From an uncultured Clostridium sp. (GTDB lineage Bacteria; Bacillota; Clostridia; Clostridiales; Clostridiaceae): a stretch of DNA of 29,150 bases. The stretch spans positions 1 to 29,150 of the forward strand of contig UQQU01000042.1 of NCBI GenBank assembly GCA_900543325.1. Reading direction: 5' to 3'. A program made the translations under genes and the position numbers. Below the pieces are notes generated by a model. That model was given only the letters and a program-made list of their open reading frames with translations, was not told the origin of the DNA and made no database searches. The stretch's first letter is position 1; each line of letters starts with the position of its first letter. This document shows, piece after piece, positions 16,875 through 25,600 of this stretch.

Positions 16875-17558
16875 ATGCTAGGAACAATAGTAAATTCAAT
16901 AGCAGTAATCGTAGGATGCTTAGTTGGTCTTATAGTAAAAGGTAGATTAACTGAAAAAATAATCACTACTATAATGAATGGACTTGCTTTATGTACTATA
17001 TATATAGGGATATCAGGGGCTTTAAATGGTGGTGATACATTAATAATGATAATATCAGTAGCTATTGGAGCATTGTTTGGTGAAATTATAGATATAGATA
17101 AAGGGTTAAATAAATTAGGATATTATTTAGAAAGTAGATTTAAAGGAAAGAAGAAAAATAATATATCCATAGCTGAAGGATTTATAACTTCAAGTCTTTT
17201 ATTTTGCGTAGGAGCAATGGCAATAGTAGGTTCTTTAGAAAGTGGATTAAAGGGGAATCATGATACGTTATTTACTAAGTCTATTTTAGATGGAATATCC
17301 TCTATTATTTTTACATCATCATTAGGAATAGGAGTTATATTTTCTGCAGCAACAGTATTTTTATATCAAGGAGTTATAACATTAGGAGCGGGACTTTTAT
17401 CTGGAGTATTAAGTACAGCTGTAATTACAAATATGAGTGCTGTTGGAGGATTACTTATAGTTGGACTTGGATTTAACATGTTAGGTATAACTAAAATTAA
17501 AATTGCTAACTTACTTCCAGCTATATTTTTACCTATTATATTTCAATTATTTATCTAA
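16875..17558 (+). CDS. DUF554 family integral membrane protein
   Basis: A 227-residue protein with about seven hydrophobic segments and the DUF554 (YdfK-type) pattern. The start M-L-G-T-I-V-N-S-I-A-V-I-V-G-C-L-V-G is typical. The central F-I-T-S-S-L-L-F-C-V-G-A-M-A-I-V-G-S block is conserved, as are D-G-I-S-S-I-I-F and G-L-G-F-N-M-L-G near the C-terminus. Function is unknown; the family is usually described as a possible membrane transporter. The start ATG follows GGGGTGA at 16863-16869. It is divergent from the ZIP transporter and upstream of the LiaF-like gene. Confidence 0.9.
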   Translation: MLGTIVNSIAVIVGCLVGLIVKGRLTEKIITTIMNGLALCTIYIGISGALNGGDTLIMIISVAIGALFGEIIDIDKGLNKLGYYLESRFKGKKKNNISIAEGFITSSLLFCVGAMAIVGSLESGLKGNHDTLFTKSILDGISSIIFTSSLGIGVIFSAATVFLYQGVITLGAGLLSGVLSTAVITNMSAVGGLLIVGLGFNMLGITKIKIANLLPAIFLPIIFQLFI

Positions 17559-17675
17559 CTCTTTAATTGATATAGTAAGATTTTACAAAATTTAAATGAG
17601 TATTACCAAAATTAGTAATATAAGAAATGATATGGTAATATATAATTGTAATTATATATTTTTAGGAGGGAAATA

Positions 17676-18383
17676 ATGAAAAAAGATTATTCAGCACTTA
17701 TTTGGGGACTTGTATTTGTTGCTGTAGGAATTATCTTTGGAGGAAATGCTCTTAATATATGGGATATAGATGTATTTTTCCCGGGATGGTGGACTTTATT
17801 TTTAATTATACCTGGATTAGTATCTATGGTTAGATACGGATTTAACTGGGGATCAGGGGTGTTAGTAATATTAGGTTTAATATTACTTTTTGATGCATTA
17901 GATATTATTAGTAGTGATATTATGTGGAAGTTAGTATTTCCATTGATTTTAGTTATTATAGGTATTTCTATTTTAACATCATTTTTTAGAAGTGGTACTA
18001 AAAAAAACATTGAAGATGAAGAGTATACTAAAAGTAAATCATATAAGTATGATTCAACACAATATCCAAGATATACTGCTATTTTAGGTGGTGGAGATTA
18101 CAAGAATAATACTGAAGATTTAAAAGGTGTAGTTGCAGAGGCCATATTAGGTGGATTAGAAATAGATTTAAGAGATGCCAAAATAACAGAAGATATAGTA
18201 TTAGAGCTTACTGCTGTATTAGGAGGAATAGATATATATATTCCTGATGATGTTAGAGTAGAAATAATTTCAGGAGTACCTGTTTTAGGTGGATTTGAGC
18301 ATAAGATAAATAGAAATGCGTTATCTGGACCTAAGGTGAGAATTAAGTATACTGCAGTATTAGGTGGAATAGAAATTAAATAG
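17676..18383 (+). CDS. LiaF-like membrane protein with DUF5668-type transmembrane domain
   Basis: A 235-residue protein. The first 110 residues form about four hydrophobic segments, including F-P-G-W-W-T-L-F-L-I-I-P-G, the hallmark of the LiaI/LiaF-like TM domain. A charged, Lys/Asp/Tyr-rich linker follows. The C-terminal half is a beta-rich domain with five L-G-G turns (I-L-G-G-G, I-L-G-G-L-E-I-D, V-L-G-G-I-D-I-Y-I-P, V-L-G-G-F-E, V-L-G-G-I-E-I-K), probably a short solenoid. Relatives sense or damp cell-envelope stress through LiaRS-type systems, but no such two-component genes are adjacent here. The ribosome-binding site TAGGAGGG lies 5 bases before ATG. Confidence 0.87.
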   Translation: MKKDYSALIWGLVFVAVGIIFGGNALNIWDIDVFFPGWWTLFLIIPGLVSMVRYGFNWGSGVLVILGLILLFDALDIISSDIMWKLVFPLILVIIGISILTSFFRSGTKKNIEDEEYTKSKSYKYDSTQYPRYTAILGGGDYKNNTEDLKGVVAEAILGGLEIDLRDAKITEDIVLELTAVLGGIDIYIPDDVRVEIISGVPVLGGFEHKINRNALSGPKVRIKYTAVLGGIEIK

Positions 18384-18453
18384 GTAAGAGTGAAGAGTGA
18401 AGGTGGAAAACCTATGGTTTTCCTTAACTTTTATCTTTTTACTCTTACTTTTT
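18384..18453 (+). repeat. Long imperfect hairpin after the LiaF-like gene (terminator or interspersed repeat)
   Basis: The outer arms GTAAGAGT (18384-18391) and ACTCTTAC (18441-18448) are perfect. The inner arms GGAAAACC/GGTTTTCC pair around TAT, and the purine-rich 5' side pairs with the pyrimidine-rich 3' side between them. A T-run follows at 18449-18453. It can terminate the upstream transcript, but the length and simple repeated GTGAAGAGTGAAGG composition also fit a dispersed palindromic repeat. Confidence 0.7.
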
Positions 18454-18596
18454 ACATTTTAGACCTATTATTTTTTAAAATTTCATTTATAATAATAAAT
18501 GTTATTTAATAATTACTTTGTTTTTTATATAAACTTAAGATAAAGAGTAAACTATAAATAATTGAGTATTCAATTATAGAAGAGGAAGGTGTTAAG

Positions 18597-19931
18597 ATGA
18601 AGGTTGTAATTATAGGTGGAGTTGCAGCAGGAATGAGTGCAGCAGCTAAGTTTAAAAGACTTTCACCTAATGATGATGTAGTAGTATATGAGAAAGGTGA
18701 TATAGTTTCATTTGGAGCTTGTGGACTACCATATTATGTAGGTGGATTCTTTGATGATTCAAGAGAAATGATAGCAAGAACTCCTGAACAATTTAAGGAA
18801 TCAGGAGTAGAAATACATATTAAACATGAAGTTATAGATGTAGATTTTTCTAATAAAAAATTAAAGGTAAAAAATCTTAATACAAATGAAATATTAGAAG
18901 AAAATTATGATAAATTAATGATAGCAAGTGGTGCAAGAGCAATAATACCACCTATTAAAAATATTAATTTAGAAAATGTAGTAACTTTAAAATCTATGGA
19001 AGATGGTAATAAATTAAGAGATTTAATGGCAAATGAAGATTATAAAAAAGTTGCTATTATAGGAGCTGGATTTATAGGACTTGAGGCTGTTGAAGCTGCA
19101 AAGCATAAAGGTAAGGAAGTTACTGTTATTCAATTACAAGATAGGGTTCTTCAAGAAGTATTTGATAAAGATATAACTGAGCTTTTAGAAGAAGAATTAA
19201 GAGATAATGATGTTAACCTTTTATTATCAGAAACTGTAGTTGAACTTATTGGTGATGGAAAAGTTTCTAAAGTTAAAACTGATAAAAGAGAAATTGATGC
19301 AGATATAGTTATACTTGCAACTGGTGTTAAACCAAATACTGATTTCTTAAAATCTGATGAAATTAAGATGTTAAAGAATGGAGCACTTATAGTTGATAGC
19401 TATGGAAGAACATCAGTAGAGGATGTTTATTCAGCTGGTGACTGTGCCACTATAAATAATTTAATTACAGGAAAAGAAAGTTATGTTCCACTTGCAACTG
19501 GAGCTAATAAGCTTGGAAGAATAGTTGGAGAAAATCTAGCAGGTCAAAACAATTCATTCCAAGGATCTATGGCATCTAGCTGTATTAAGGTTATGAATAT
19601 GGAAGCAGCTAGAACTGGGTTATCAGAAAAGGAGGTTAAGGATTTAGGCTTTGATTATAAAACTAAGTTTATAACTGATATGAATCAAACTAGCTATTAT
19701 CCAGGAAGAGAAAGAATTTATGTTAAACTTATTTATGATGCACATACTAAAGTTATATATGGAGGGCAAGTAGCAGGGTATAAAGATGCTGTTCAAAGAT
19801 GTAATGTTTTAGCAGCATGTATTTATGCTAAGATGACAACAGAGCAATTAGGAATGTTAGATCTTTGTTACTCACCACCATTTGCAAGAACATGGGATGT
19901 ATTAAACGTAGCAGGTAATGTATCAAAGTAA
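18597..19931 (+). CDS. CoA-disulfide reductase / NADH oxidase-type flavoprotein
   Basis: A 444-residue pyridine nucleotide-disulfide oxidoreductase. The N-terminal FAD fold is G-G-V-A-A-G. Active-site Cys42 is in S-F-G-A-C-G-L-P-Y-Y, the single-cysteine arrangement of CoA-disulfide reductases and related NADH oxidases and persulfide reductases. The central NAD(P)H fold is G-A-G-F-I-G-L-E. The FAD pyrophosphate motif is Y-S-A-G-D-C-A-T, followed by a dimerisation domain ending Y-S-P-P-F-A-R-T-W-D. It lacks an added rhodanese domain. In an anaerobe the probable role is thiol redox balance or oxygen defence. GAGGAAGG lies before ATG. It is a single-gene unit with a very strong terminator. Confidence 0.92.
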   Translation: MKVVIIGGVAAGMSAAAKFKRLSPNDDVVVYEKGDIVSFGACGLPYYVGGFFDDSREMIARTPEQFKESGVEIHIKHEVIDVDFSNKKLKVKNLNTNEILEENYDKLMIASGARAIIPPIKNINLENVVTLKSMEDGNKLRDLMANEDYKKVAIIGAGFIGLEAVEAAKHKGKEVTVIQLQDRVLQEVFDKDITELLEEELRDNDVNLLLSETVVELIGDGKVSKVKTDKREIDADIVILATGVKPNTDFLKSDEIKMLKNGALIVDSYGRTSVEDVYSAGDCATINNLITGKESYVPLATGANKLGRIVGENLAGQNNSFQGSMASSCIKVMNMEAARTGLSEKEVKDLGFDYKTKFITDMNQTSYYPGRERIYVKLIYDAHTKVIYGGQVAGYKDAVQRCNVLAACIYAKMTTEQLGMLDLCYSPPFARTWDVLNVAGNVSK

Positions 19932-19998
19932 AAAAATGTAAGGACCTCCGGGGGCAATCCAATATTTGGATAGACCCCGGAGGTCCCTACATTTTTTT
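19930..19998. terminator. GC-rich bidirectional terminator after the flavoprotein gene
   Basis: AAAAAAATGTA, one mismatch, then a perfect 12-bp GC-rich stem (GGACCTCCGGGG at 19942-19953, CCCCGGAGGTCC at 19975-19986), then TACATTTTTTT. The loop holds a further hairpin (ATCCAA/TTGGAT). A-tract and T-tract flank the stem, so it should work in both directions. Confidence 0.9.
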
Positions 19999-20035
19999 AC
20001 ATAAGACCTTTAATGGTTTGTAATAGTTTGCATAT

Positions 20036-20297
20036 ATGAAAAATACAACAAAGTGAATTGGAGAATTAAAACCAGATGAATATGATAATTATCAAGGAAT
20101 TTTAAGATTACAAGAAGTGTGCAAAAATTTTGAAAAGATGTGGGGAGTAGAAGTGAACACAATAATATCTAAAGGTAATTGGAATTTATCAACTAAGCAA
20201 ATCAGCTATACTATCACCATTTACTTGGCTGTTAAAAATTATTGAAACAAGGGATATTATACTTTCTATTTTAGTAATAGTTTTAATGTCAGCTTAA
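20036..20297 (+). pseudogene. Degraded coding remnants
   Basis: Two overlapping out-of-phase stretches read like protein. Frame 1, from ATG 20036, is broken by TGA at 20054-20056 and then open for 62 codons to TGA 20243-20245, with a helix-like L-R-L-Q-E-V-C-K-N-F-E-K-M-W-G-V segment. The next frame is open from about 20167 to TAA at 20295-20297, ending in a probable transmembrane helix (R-D-I-I-L-S-I-L-V-I-V-L-M-S-A). Neither has a ribosome-binding site and I cannot name a family. The best reading is one or two decayed genes; chance is possible. Confidence 0.3.
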
Positions 20298-20428
20298 TTT
20301 ACCGTTAGTTGAATAATTTTTTAATATAATTATTATCAAAAAATTACAATTATACAGAAAATATGATATATTTTACGAATTATAAAAATAAGAATTAGTA
20401 GAAAATTCGCGTTTAATGATTTACTTTA

Positions 20429-20456
20429 TTGAAATTTTATGTAATAATAGTATAGA
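20429..20456 (+). promoter_or_regulatory. Predicted promoter for the DUF1846 gene
   Basis: TTGAAA (20429-20434), 16 bases, then TATAGA (20451-20456). The resulting leader of about 120 bases contains a hairpin (ATAAATAG at 20515-20522 with CTATTTAT at 20540-20547, inner CTTTTT/AAAAAG). The remaining bases from 20298 to 20581 are AT-rich with no gene visible. Confidence 0.45.
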
Positions 20457-20581
20457 TTTTGTGCCTAATTAATAAGAAAAAAGTTGAAATTTTTTATTAA
20501 TAGTTGCAATTAGTATAAATAGTTCTTTTTATTAAAAAGCTATTTATGCTAAAAAAAAACTATAAAATTAGGAGTGGAAAT

Positions 20582-22084
20582 ATGAAAATAGGATTTGATC
20601 ATGAAAAGTATTTAGAGGAACAATCAAAGTACATATTAGAAAGAGTTAATAACTACGATAAGCTATACTTAGAGTTTGGTGGAAAACTTTTATTTGATTT
20701 ACATGCAAAAAGAGTTTTACCTGGATTTGATGAAAATGCAAAGATTAAGTTATTACATAAATTAAGAGAAAATGTTGAAGTAGTTATCTGTGTTTATGCA
20801 GGTGATATAGAAAGAAATAAAATAAGAGGCGACTTCGGAATCACTTATGATATGGATGTTTTAAGATTAATTGATGACTTAAGAAGCTATGATCTAGAAG
20901 TTAATTCAGTTGTAATAACTAGATATAATGATCAACCTTCAACGACTGTTTTCATAAACAAATTAGAAAGACGTGGAATAAAGGTTTATAAGCATAGAGC
21001 TACTAAGGGATATCCAACAGATGTTGATACTATTGTTAGTGAAGAAGGATATGGAAAGAATCCATATATTGAAACAAGTAAACCAATAGTAGTTGTTACT
21101 GCACCAGGACCAGGAAGTGGTAAGCTTGCTACATGTTTAAGTCAATTATATCATGAAAATAAAAGAGGAAATGTTGCTGGATATTCTAAGTTTGAAACAT
21201 TCCCAGTATGGAATGTTCCATTAAAACATCCATTAAATATAGCTTATGAAGCTGCAACAGTTGATTTAAAAGATGTTAACATGATAGACTACTTCCATTT
21301 AGATGCTTATGGAGAAACTGCAGTTAACTATAATAGAGATTTAGAAACATTCCCAGTACTTAAGAGAATCATAGAAAAGATTACAGGAAAAGAATCAGTT
21401 TATAAATCACCAACAGATATGGGAGTTAATAGAGTTGGGTTTGGTATAGTTGATGATGAAGTGGTTAAAGAAGCTTCAAGACAAGAGATAATAAGAAGAT
21501 ACTTTAAAACAGGTTGTGAATATAAAAAAGGCTATGTTGATAAAGAAACATTTGAGCATGCAAAACTTATAATGGAACAAGTTAACTTAAAGCCAGAAGA
21601 TAGAAAGGTTGTTATACCGGCAAGAGAGCGTGCAGCTAAATTAAAGGAAGAAAATAATAATATTTGCACAGCAGTTGCAATAGAATTAAATGATGGAAGT
21701 ATTCTTACAGGAAAAGGTTCAGAACTTTTAGATGCATCAGCGGCAGCATTATTGAATTCAGTAAAGCACTTAGCTAATATAGCAGATGATATACATTTAA
21801 TTTCACCAGTTATTTTAGAACCTATTTTAGATTTAAAATCTAAAACTTTATCAAATCAAAAAGTATCATTAAATTGTGAAGAAGTTTTAATTGCATTAAG
21901 TATTTCAGCAGCAACTAATCCGATAGCTCAAGTTGCAATGGAAAAGTTAGCAATGCTTAAGAATTGTCAAGCTCATTCAACTACAATATTACCAACAAGT
22001 GATGAACAAACATTAAGAAAGCTTGGAATAGACGCAACATGTGATGCAGAATATGCTTCAGAAAGTCTTTTCTACAATAATTAA
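20582..22084 (+). CDS. DUF1846 domain-containing protein
   Basis: A 500-residue cytoplasmic protein, the usual length of the DUF1846 family found in Clostridia and streptococci. The N-terminal M-K-I-G-F-D-H-E-K-Y-L and Y-L-E-F-G-G-K-L-L-F-D are typical. A central nucleotide-binding-like loop V-V-T-A-P-G-P-G-S-G-K-L-A-T-C lies near residues 170-185, followed by the conserved F-E-T-F-P-V-W-N-V-P-L-K-H-P and D-Y-F-H-L-D-A-Y-G. No function is established that I can name; the P-loop-like motif suggests an ATP-linked role (inference). ATG 20582 is chosen because TAGGAG (20569-20574) fits it; the ATG at 20546 lies inside the hairpin region and lacks a ribosome-binding site. Confidence 0.92.
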   Translation: MKIGFDHEKYLEEQSKYILERVNNYDKLYLEFGGKLLFDLHAKRVLPGFDENAKIKLLHKLRENVEVVICVYAGDIERNKIRGDFGITYDMDVLRLIDDLRSYDLEVNSVVITRYNDQPSTTVFINKLERRGIKVYKHRATKGYPTDVDTIVSEEGYGKNPYIETSKPIVVVTAPGPGSGKLATCLSQLYHENKRGNVAGYSKFETFPVWNVPLKHPLNIAYEAATVDLKDVNMIDYFHLDAYGETAVNYNRDLETFPVLKRIIEKITGKESVYKSPTDMGVNRVGFGIVDDEVVKEASRQEIIRRYFKTGCEYKKGYVDKETFEHAKLIMEQVNLKPEDRKVVIPARERAAKLKEENNNICTAVAIELNDGSILTGKGSELLDASAAALLNSVKHLANIADDIHLISPVILEPILDLKSKTLSNQKVSLNCEEVLIALSISAATNPIAQVAMEKLAMLKNCQAHSTTILPTSDEQTLRKLGIDATCDAEYASESLFYNN

Positions 22085-22100
22085 TAAATAGATAAAGTAA

Positions 22101-22144
22101 AGAGATTATTACAATAGTAAATGTAATAATCTCTTATTTTTTAT
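22101..22144 (+). terminator. Terminator after the DUF1846 gene
   Basis: A perfect 12-bp stem (AGAGATTATTAC at 22101-22112 with GTAATAATCTCT at 22123-22134) followed by a T-rich tail. Confidence 0.9.
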
Positions 22145-22239
22145 GTAATTTTATGATTAATAAAAAGTACTCACTATTCTTTTTATAGATGAATAGTAAT
22201 AAAGTATATGCAAAATATTATGAAAAGGAGTAAATGTGG

Positions 22240-23559
22240 ATGACAACTTATAAAGGTATAGATATTAGTAATTGGCAAGGAAGTGTAGATTTCTCAGAAG
22301 TAAAGAATAGTGGAGTACAAATAGTTTATATTGAAGCAACAGAAGGAAATTTTTATACAGATCCATACCTTCAAGAATTTTATGATGGTGCATCTAGTAG
22401 TGGATTATTAATAGGGTTTTATCATTTTTTTAGTCCATCAGTTTTAGCATCAGAGCAGGCAAAATATTTTACTAATGCTATAAGTGGAATGACAAGTGAC
22501 TGTAGATTAGTATTGGATTTAGAAGAGGCAGGTAGTTATGGATCTGCAGAATTATCTATGCTTGCAAATGAATTTTTAGAAGCTGTTGAAATAAATAGTG
22601 GATTAAATGTTGCTTTATACACTTATGCAAGCTTTGCAAATAATAATATTGAGCCAGGATATGGATTAGAGAAATATCCATTATGGATAGCAGAGTATGG
22701 AACTAGTTCTCCAGAAAGTAATTCAATATGGGGAAGCAGTTATGCTGGATGGCAATATTCAGATACAGGATATATACCAGGTGTAAGTGGAAATTGTGAT
22801 TTAGATACCTTTAATAGTGGGATATTACTAAATAGTAAAGTAAGTATTCCGGAAACTAGAAAGCAAGAGTCAGAAAATAGTGCTATCAAATATTATGTAG
22901 TTCAAGCAGGAAATACTTTAAGTGGAATAGCATCAAGATTTGGAACTACAGTTCAAGCATTGGCTCAATTAAATAATATAACAAATCCTAATTTAATCTA
23001 TGTAGGTCAAGTATTAAAGATATATGGAGATAATAAAGTTCAAAGAGGAAATAATAATTTCAGTACTACCTATGTTGTACAATCAGGAGATACTTTAAGT
23101 GGAATAGCATCAAGATTTGGTACAACTGTACAAGAGTTAGTTCAATTAAATGATATATCAAATCCTAATTTGATATATATTGGAGAAGTATTAAAACTTC
23201 CAGTTTCTAATTCAGTTAAAAGCGGAGCATCATCTAAGCAATATCAAACAACTTATGTAGTACAATCAGGAGATACTTTAAGTGGAATAGCGGCAAGGTT
23301 TGGAACTACAGTACAATATTTAGCTAGAATAAATGGAATAGTAAATCCAAATTTAATATATGTAGGACAAATACTAAAAATTAGTTCATCAGGAGTATCG
23401 GCACAAAGAGGAGATTCTACTGCAACTTATGTAGTTAAATCTGGTGATACTTTAAGTGGAATAGCATTAAGATTTGGAACTACAGTTTCTAATTTAGTTG
23501 TATTAAATGATATTTCAAATCCAAATTTAATATATCCAGGACAAGTTTTAAAAGTTTAG
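22240..23559 (+). CDS. GH25 lysozyme (N-acetylmuramidase) with four LysM repeats
   Basis: A 439-residue peptidoglycan hydrolase. The GH25 barrel (residues 1-205) begins Y-K-G-I-D-I-S-N-W-Q-G with Asp8, has the catalytic D93-x-E95 in L-V-L-D-L-E-E, and closes with W-I-A-E-Y-G and the G-W-Q-Y-S block. Four LysM domains start near residues 218, 278, 339 and 397, each with the core S-G-D/N-T-L-S-G-I-A and N-P-N-L-I-Y, joined by short Ser/Asn-rich linkers. LysM binds GlcNAc in cell wall. There is no signal peptide, so export would need lysis, a holin or a non-classical route. ATG 22240 is chosen because AAGGAG (22225-22230) fits it better than ATG 22234. It is a single-gene unit with no phage genes nearby. 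Confidence 0.95.
   Translation: MTTYKGIDISNWQGSVDFSEVKNSGVQIVYIEATEGNFYTDPYLQEFYDGASSSGLLIGFYHFFSPSVLASEQAKYFTNAISGMTSDCRLVLDLEEAGSYGSAELSMLANEFLEAVEINSGLNVALYTYASFANNNIEPGYGLEKYPLWIAEYGTSSPESNSIWGSSYAGWQYSDTGYIPGVSGNCDLDTFNSGILLNSKVSIPETRKQESENSAIKYYVVQAGNTLSGIASRFGTTVQALAQLNNITNPNLIYVGQVLKIYGDNKVQRGNNNFSTTYVVQSGDTLSGIASRFGTTVQELVQLNDISNPNLIYIGEVLKLPVSNSVKSGASSKQYQTTYVVQSGDTLSGIAARFGTTVQYLARINGIVNPNLIYVGQILKISSSGVSAQRGDSTATYVVKSGDTLSGIALRFGTTVSNLVVLNDISNPNLIYPGQVLKV
22891..23559 (+). repeat. Four tandem LysM-coding repeats
   Basis: Four units of about 135 bases with starts near 22891, 23071, 23254 and 23428 share blocks such as GATACTTTAAGTGGAATAGC, separated by unlike linkers. The DNA similarity between units suggests recent duplication or ongoing homogenisation. 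Confidence 0.85.
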
Positions 23560-23858
23560 TTATTGTTAAACAAAAATAAATTAAAAAATTAAGATTTAAA
23601 CTTAGCTTAGATAGTTTAAATGAATTAAGAATCTGTTAAAGTAAAAATTAAGAAGGATAAAATAAGTTTGAAGGCTTATTTTATCCTTAGTTATATTATA
23701 TTTTTGCAATTACAAAAATAAAAATATTTTTATAAATAATATATAAAATTAATGGTTATTAAAATAGGAGTATTACTTATAATTTATAGAATAACTAATA
23801 ATATGTCTAGGAATAATAAATATAGACAGATTAGATATTTATGAAAGGAATTGTTTTG
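23560..23858 (+). other. Intergenic region between lysozyme and RNase J genes
   Basis: About 300 bases of AT-rich sequence. It holds the terminator at 23653-23700. Otherwise I see only a 13-codon reading frame (23803-23844) without a ribosome-binding site, and no credible structured RNA. Confidence 0.6.
23653..23700 (+). terminator. Terminator after the lysozyme gene
   Basis: A perfect 14-bp stem (AAGGATAAAATAAG at 23653-23666 with CTTATTTTATCCTT at 23675-23688), an 8-base loop and a T-rich tail. Confidence 0.88.
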
Positions 23859-25520
23859 ATGAGTGAAGAGAAAGTTAGAATAATACCTCTTGGTGGATTG
23901 GGCGAAATTGGAAAAAATATTACAGCTATAGAGTGTGATAATGAAATTGTTATTATTGATTGTGGAGTAGCATTCCCTGATGAAGAAATGTATGGTGTTG
24001 ATTTGATAATTCCAGATATAACTTATTTAAAAAATAATGTGGAAAAGATAAAAGGGATTTTTTTGACACATGGACACGAGGATCACATAGGGGCATTACC
24101 TTATGTGTTAAAGGAAATTAATGTTCCTCTTTATGGAACTAAATTAACAATAGGTATTGTTAGGACTAAGCTAGAAGAACATAATGTTTTAGCAGAGGCA
24201 AAGTTAAATAATGTTGAGCCAGGAGATGTTATTTCATTTAATAAGCTTAAAGTAGAGTTTATAAGAAATACTCATAGTATTGCAGATTCATGTAGTTTAG
24301 CAATATTTACACCTGTAGGAATAATACTTCATACAGGTGATTTTAAAATAGACTATACACCTATAGATGGACAAAAGATGGATTTACAAAGAATATCTAA
24401 TCTTGGTAAAGAAGGAATAGCTTTATTAATGGCTGATAGTACTAATGTTGAAAGACAAGGTCATTCATTATCAGAAAAAAGTATTGGATTAACATTAGAT
24501 AGAATTATTGGAAAAGCTAAGGGAAGAGTTATAGTTGCTACTTTTGCATCTAACATACATAGAATGCAGCAAATAGCTGATGCATCTTTTAAAAATAATA
24601 GAAAAGTTATTTTTAATGGAAGAAGCATGGAGAATATATCTAAAGTTGCCATGGAGTTAGGGTATTTACATATACCAAATAGTGAAGTTATGAGTATTGA
24701 TGATTTGAAAAATTATGAAAATGATAAAATAACATTAATAACAACAGGAAGCCAAGGAGAACCTATGGCATCATTAGCTAGAATAGCTTTTTCAAATCAT
24801 AGAAAAATAACTATAGAGCCTAATGATACTTTTATAATTTCAGCATCACCAATACCAGGAAATGATAAGTTAATATCACGAGTTATAAATCAATTATTTA
24901 GGAAAGGAGCTGATGTAATATATGAGGATTTAGAGGACGTGCATGTATCAGGTCATGCCTATCAAGAAGAGCTAAAGCTTATACATACATTAGTTAATCC
25001 TAAATATTTTATGCCTGTTCATGGAGAGTATAGACATTTAAAGCATCATGGTGATTTGGCAGAGAATTTAGGTATGAAAAAAAATAATATATTTATATTA
25101 GAAACAGGCGATGTATTGGAACTTACAAAAGATAATTGTAGAAAAGATGGCAGAGTTAGAACAGGAGCAATATTTGTTGATGGTTTAGGTGTTGGAGATG
25201 TTGGGAATATTGTATTGCGTGATAGAAGACACTTAGCTCAAGATGGAATGTTAACTATTGTTGTTGCTATAGAAAGAGATACTTTAAGTATTGTTTCAGG
25301 ACCAGATGTAATTACAAGAGGATTTGTATATGTTAAAGAGTCTGAGGAGCTTATAAATAAAGTAAAAGAATTGTCAGTAAATGAATTAGAGAAATGTTTA
25401 AGTATGGGTGTTATCGAGTGGTATGTATTGAAAGGGAATATTAAAAAGACTGTAGAAAATTATATTTATGAAACTACAAAAAGACGTCCTACAATAATTC
25501 CAATTATTATGGAAACTTAA
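23859..25520 (+). CDS. rnj: Ribonuclease J
   Basis: A 553-residue metallo-beta-lactamase/beta-CASP ribonuclease, about the length of RNase J1. The start V-R-I-I-P-L-G-G-L-G-E-I-G-K-N is diagnostic. The Zn motif is H71-G-H-E-D-H76, followed by H-T-G-D-F-K, M-A-D-S-T-N, the beta-CASP blocks and F-M-P-V-H-G-E-Y-R-H, with a C-terminal domain. The enzyme has endonuclease and 5'-3' exonuclease activity on RNA with 5'-monophosphate or 5'-OH ends. In Bacillus, RNase J1 degrades the 5'-OH product of glmS ribozyme cleavage, which links it to the leader at 1691. ATG 23859 is chosen since AAAGGA (23844-23849) suits it; ATG 23841 has no upstream ribosome-binding site. Confidence 0.96.
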   Translation: MSEEKVRIIPLGGLGEIGKNITAIECDNEIVIIDCGVAFPDEEMYGVDLIIPDITYLKNNVEKIKGIFLTHGHEDHIGALPYVLKEINVPLYGTKLTIGIVRTKLEEHNVLAEAKLNNVEPGDVISFNKLKVEFIRNTHSIADSCSLAIFTPVGIILHTGDFKIDYTPIDGQKMDLQRISNLGKEGIALLMADSTNVERQGHSLSEKSIGLTLDRIIGKAKGRVIVATFASNIHRMQQIADASFKNNRKVIFNGRSMENISKVAMELGYLHIPNSEVMSIDDLKNYENDKITLITTGSQGEPMASLARIAFSNHRKITIEPNDTFIISASPIPGNDKLISRVINQLFRKGADVIYEDLEDVHVSGHAYQEELKLIHTLVNPKYFMPVHGEYRHLKHHGDLAENLGMKKNNIFILETGDVLELTKDNCRKDGRVRTGAIFVDGLGVGDVGNIVLRDRRHLAQDGMLTIVVAIERDTLSIVSGPDVITRGFVYVKESEELINKVKELSVNELEKCLSMGVIEWYVLKGNIKKTVENYIYETTKRRPTIIPIIMET

Positions 25521-25530
25521 ATATAATGCG

Positions 25531-25560
25531 TTGAAAATAAGTAGATAAATGTTGTATAAT
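25531..25560 (+). promoter_or_regulatory. Promoter for the following unknown gene
   Basis: TTGAAA (25531-25536), 18 bases, then a perfect TATAAT (25555-25560), 41 bases before the start codon. Confidence 0.68.
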
Positions 25561-25600
25561 TTATATGTAAACATTTAAAAAGGGAGAAAAGGGGAAAAAT

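Noticed and set aside
22891..23559. Repeated blocks that could suggest a CRISPR or satellite array
   Set aside because: The units are in frame, encode LysM domains and are separated by coding linkers.
23803..23844. 13-codon frame ending just at ATG 23841
   Set aside because: No ribosome-binding site and no coding character.
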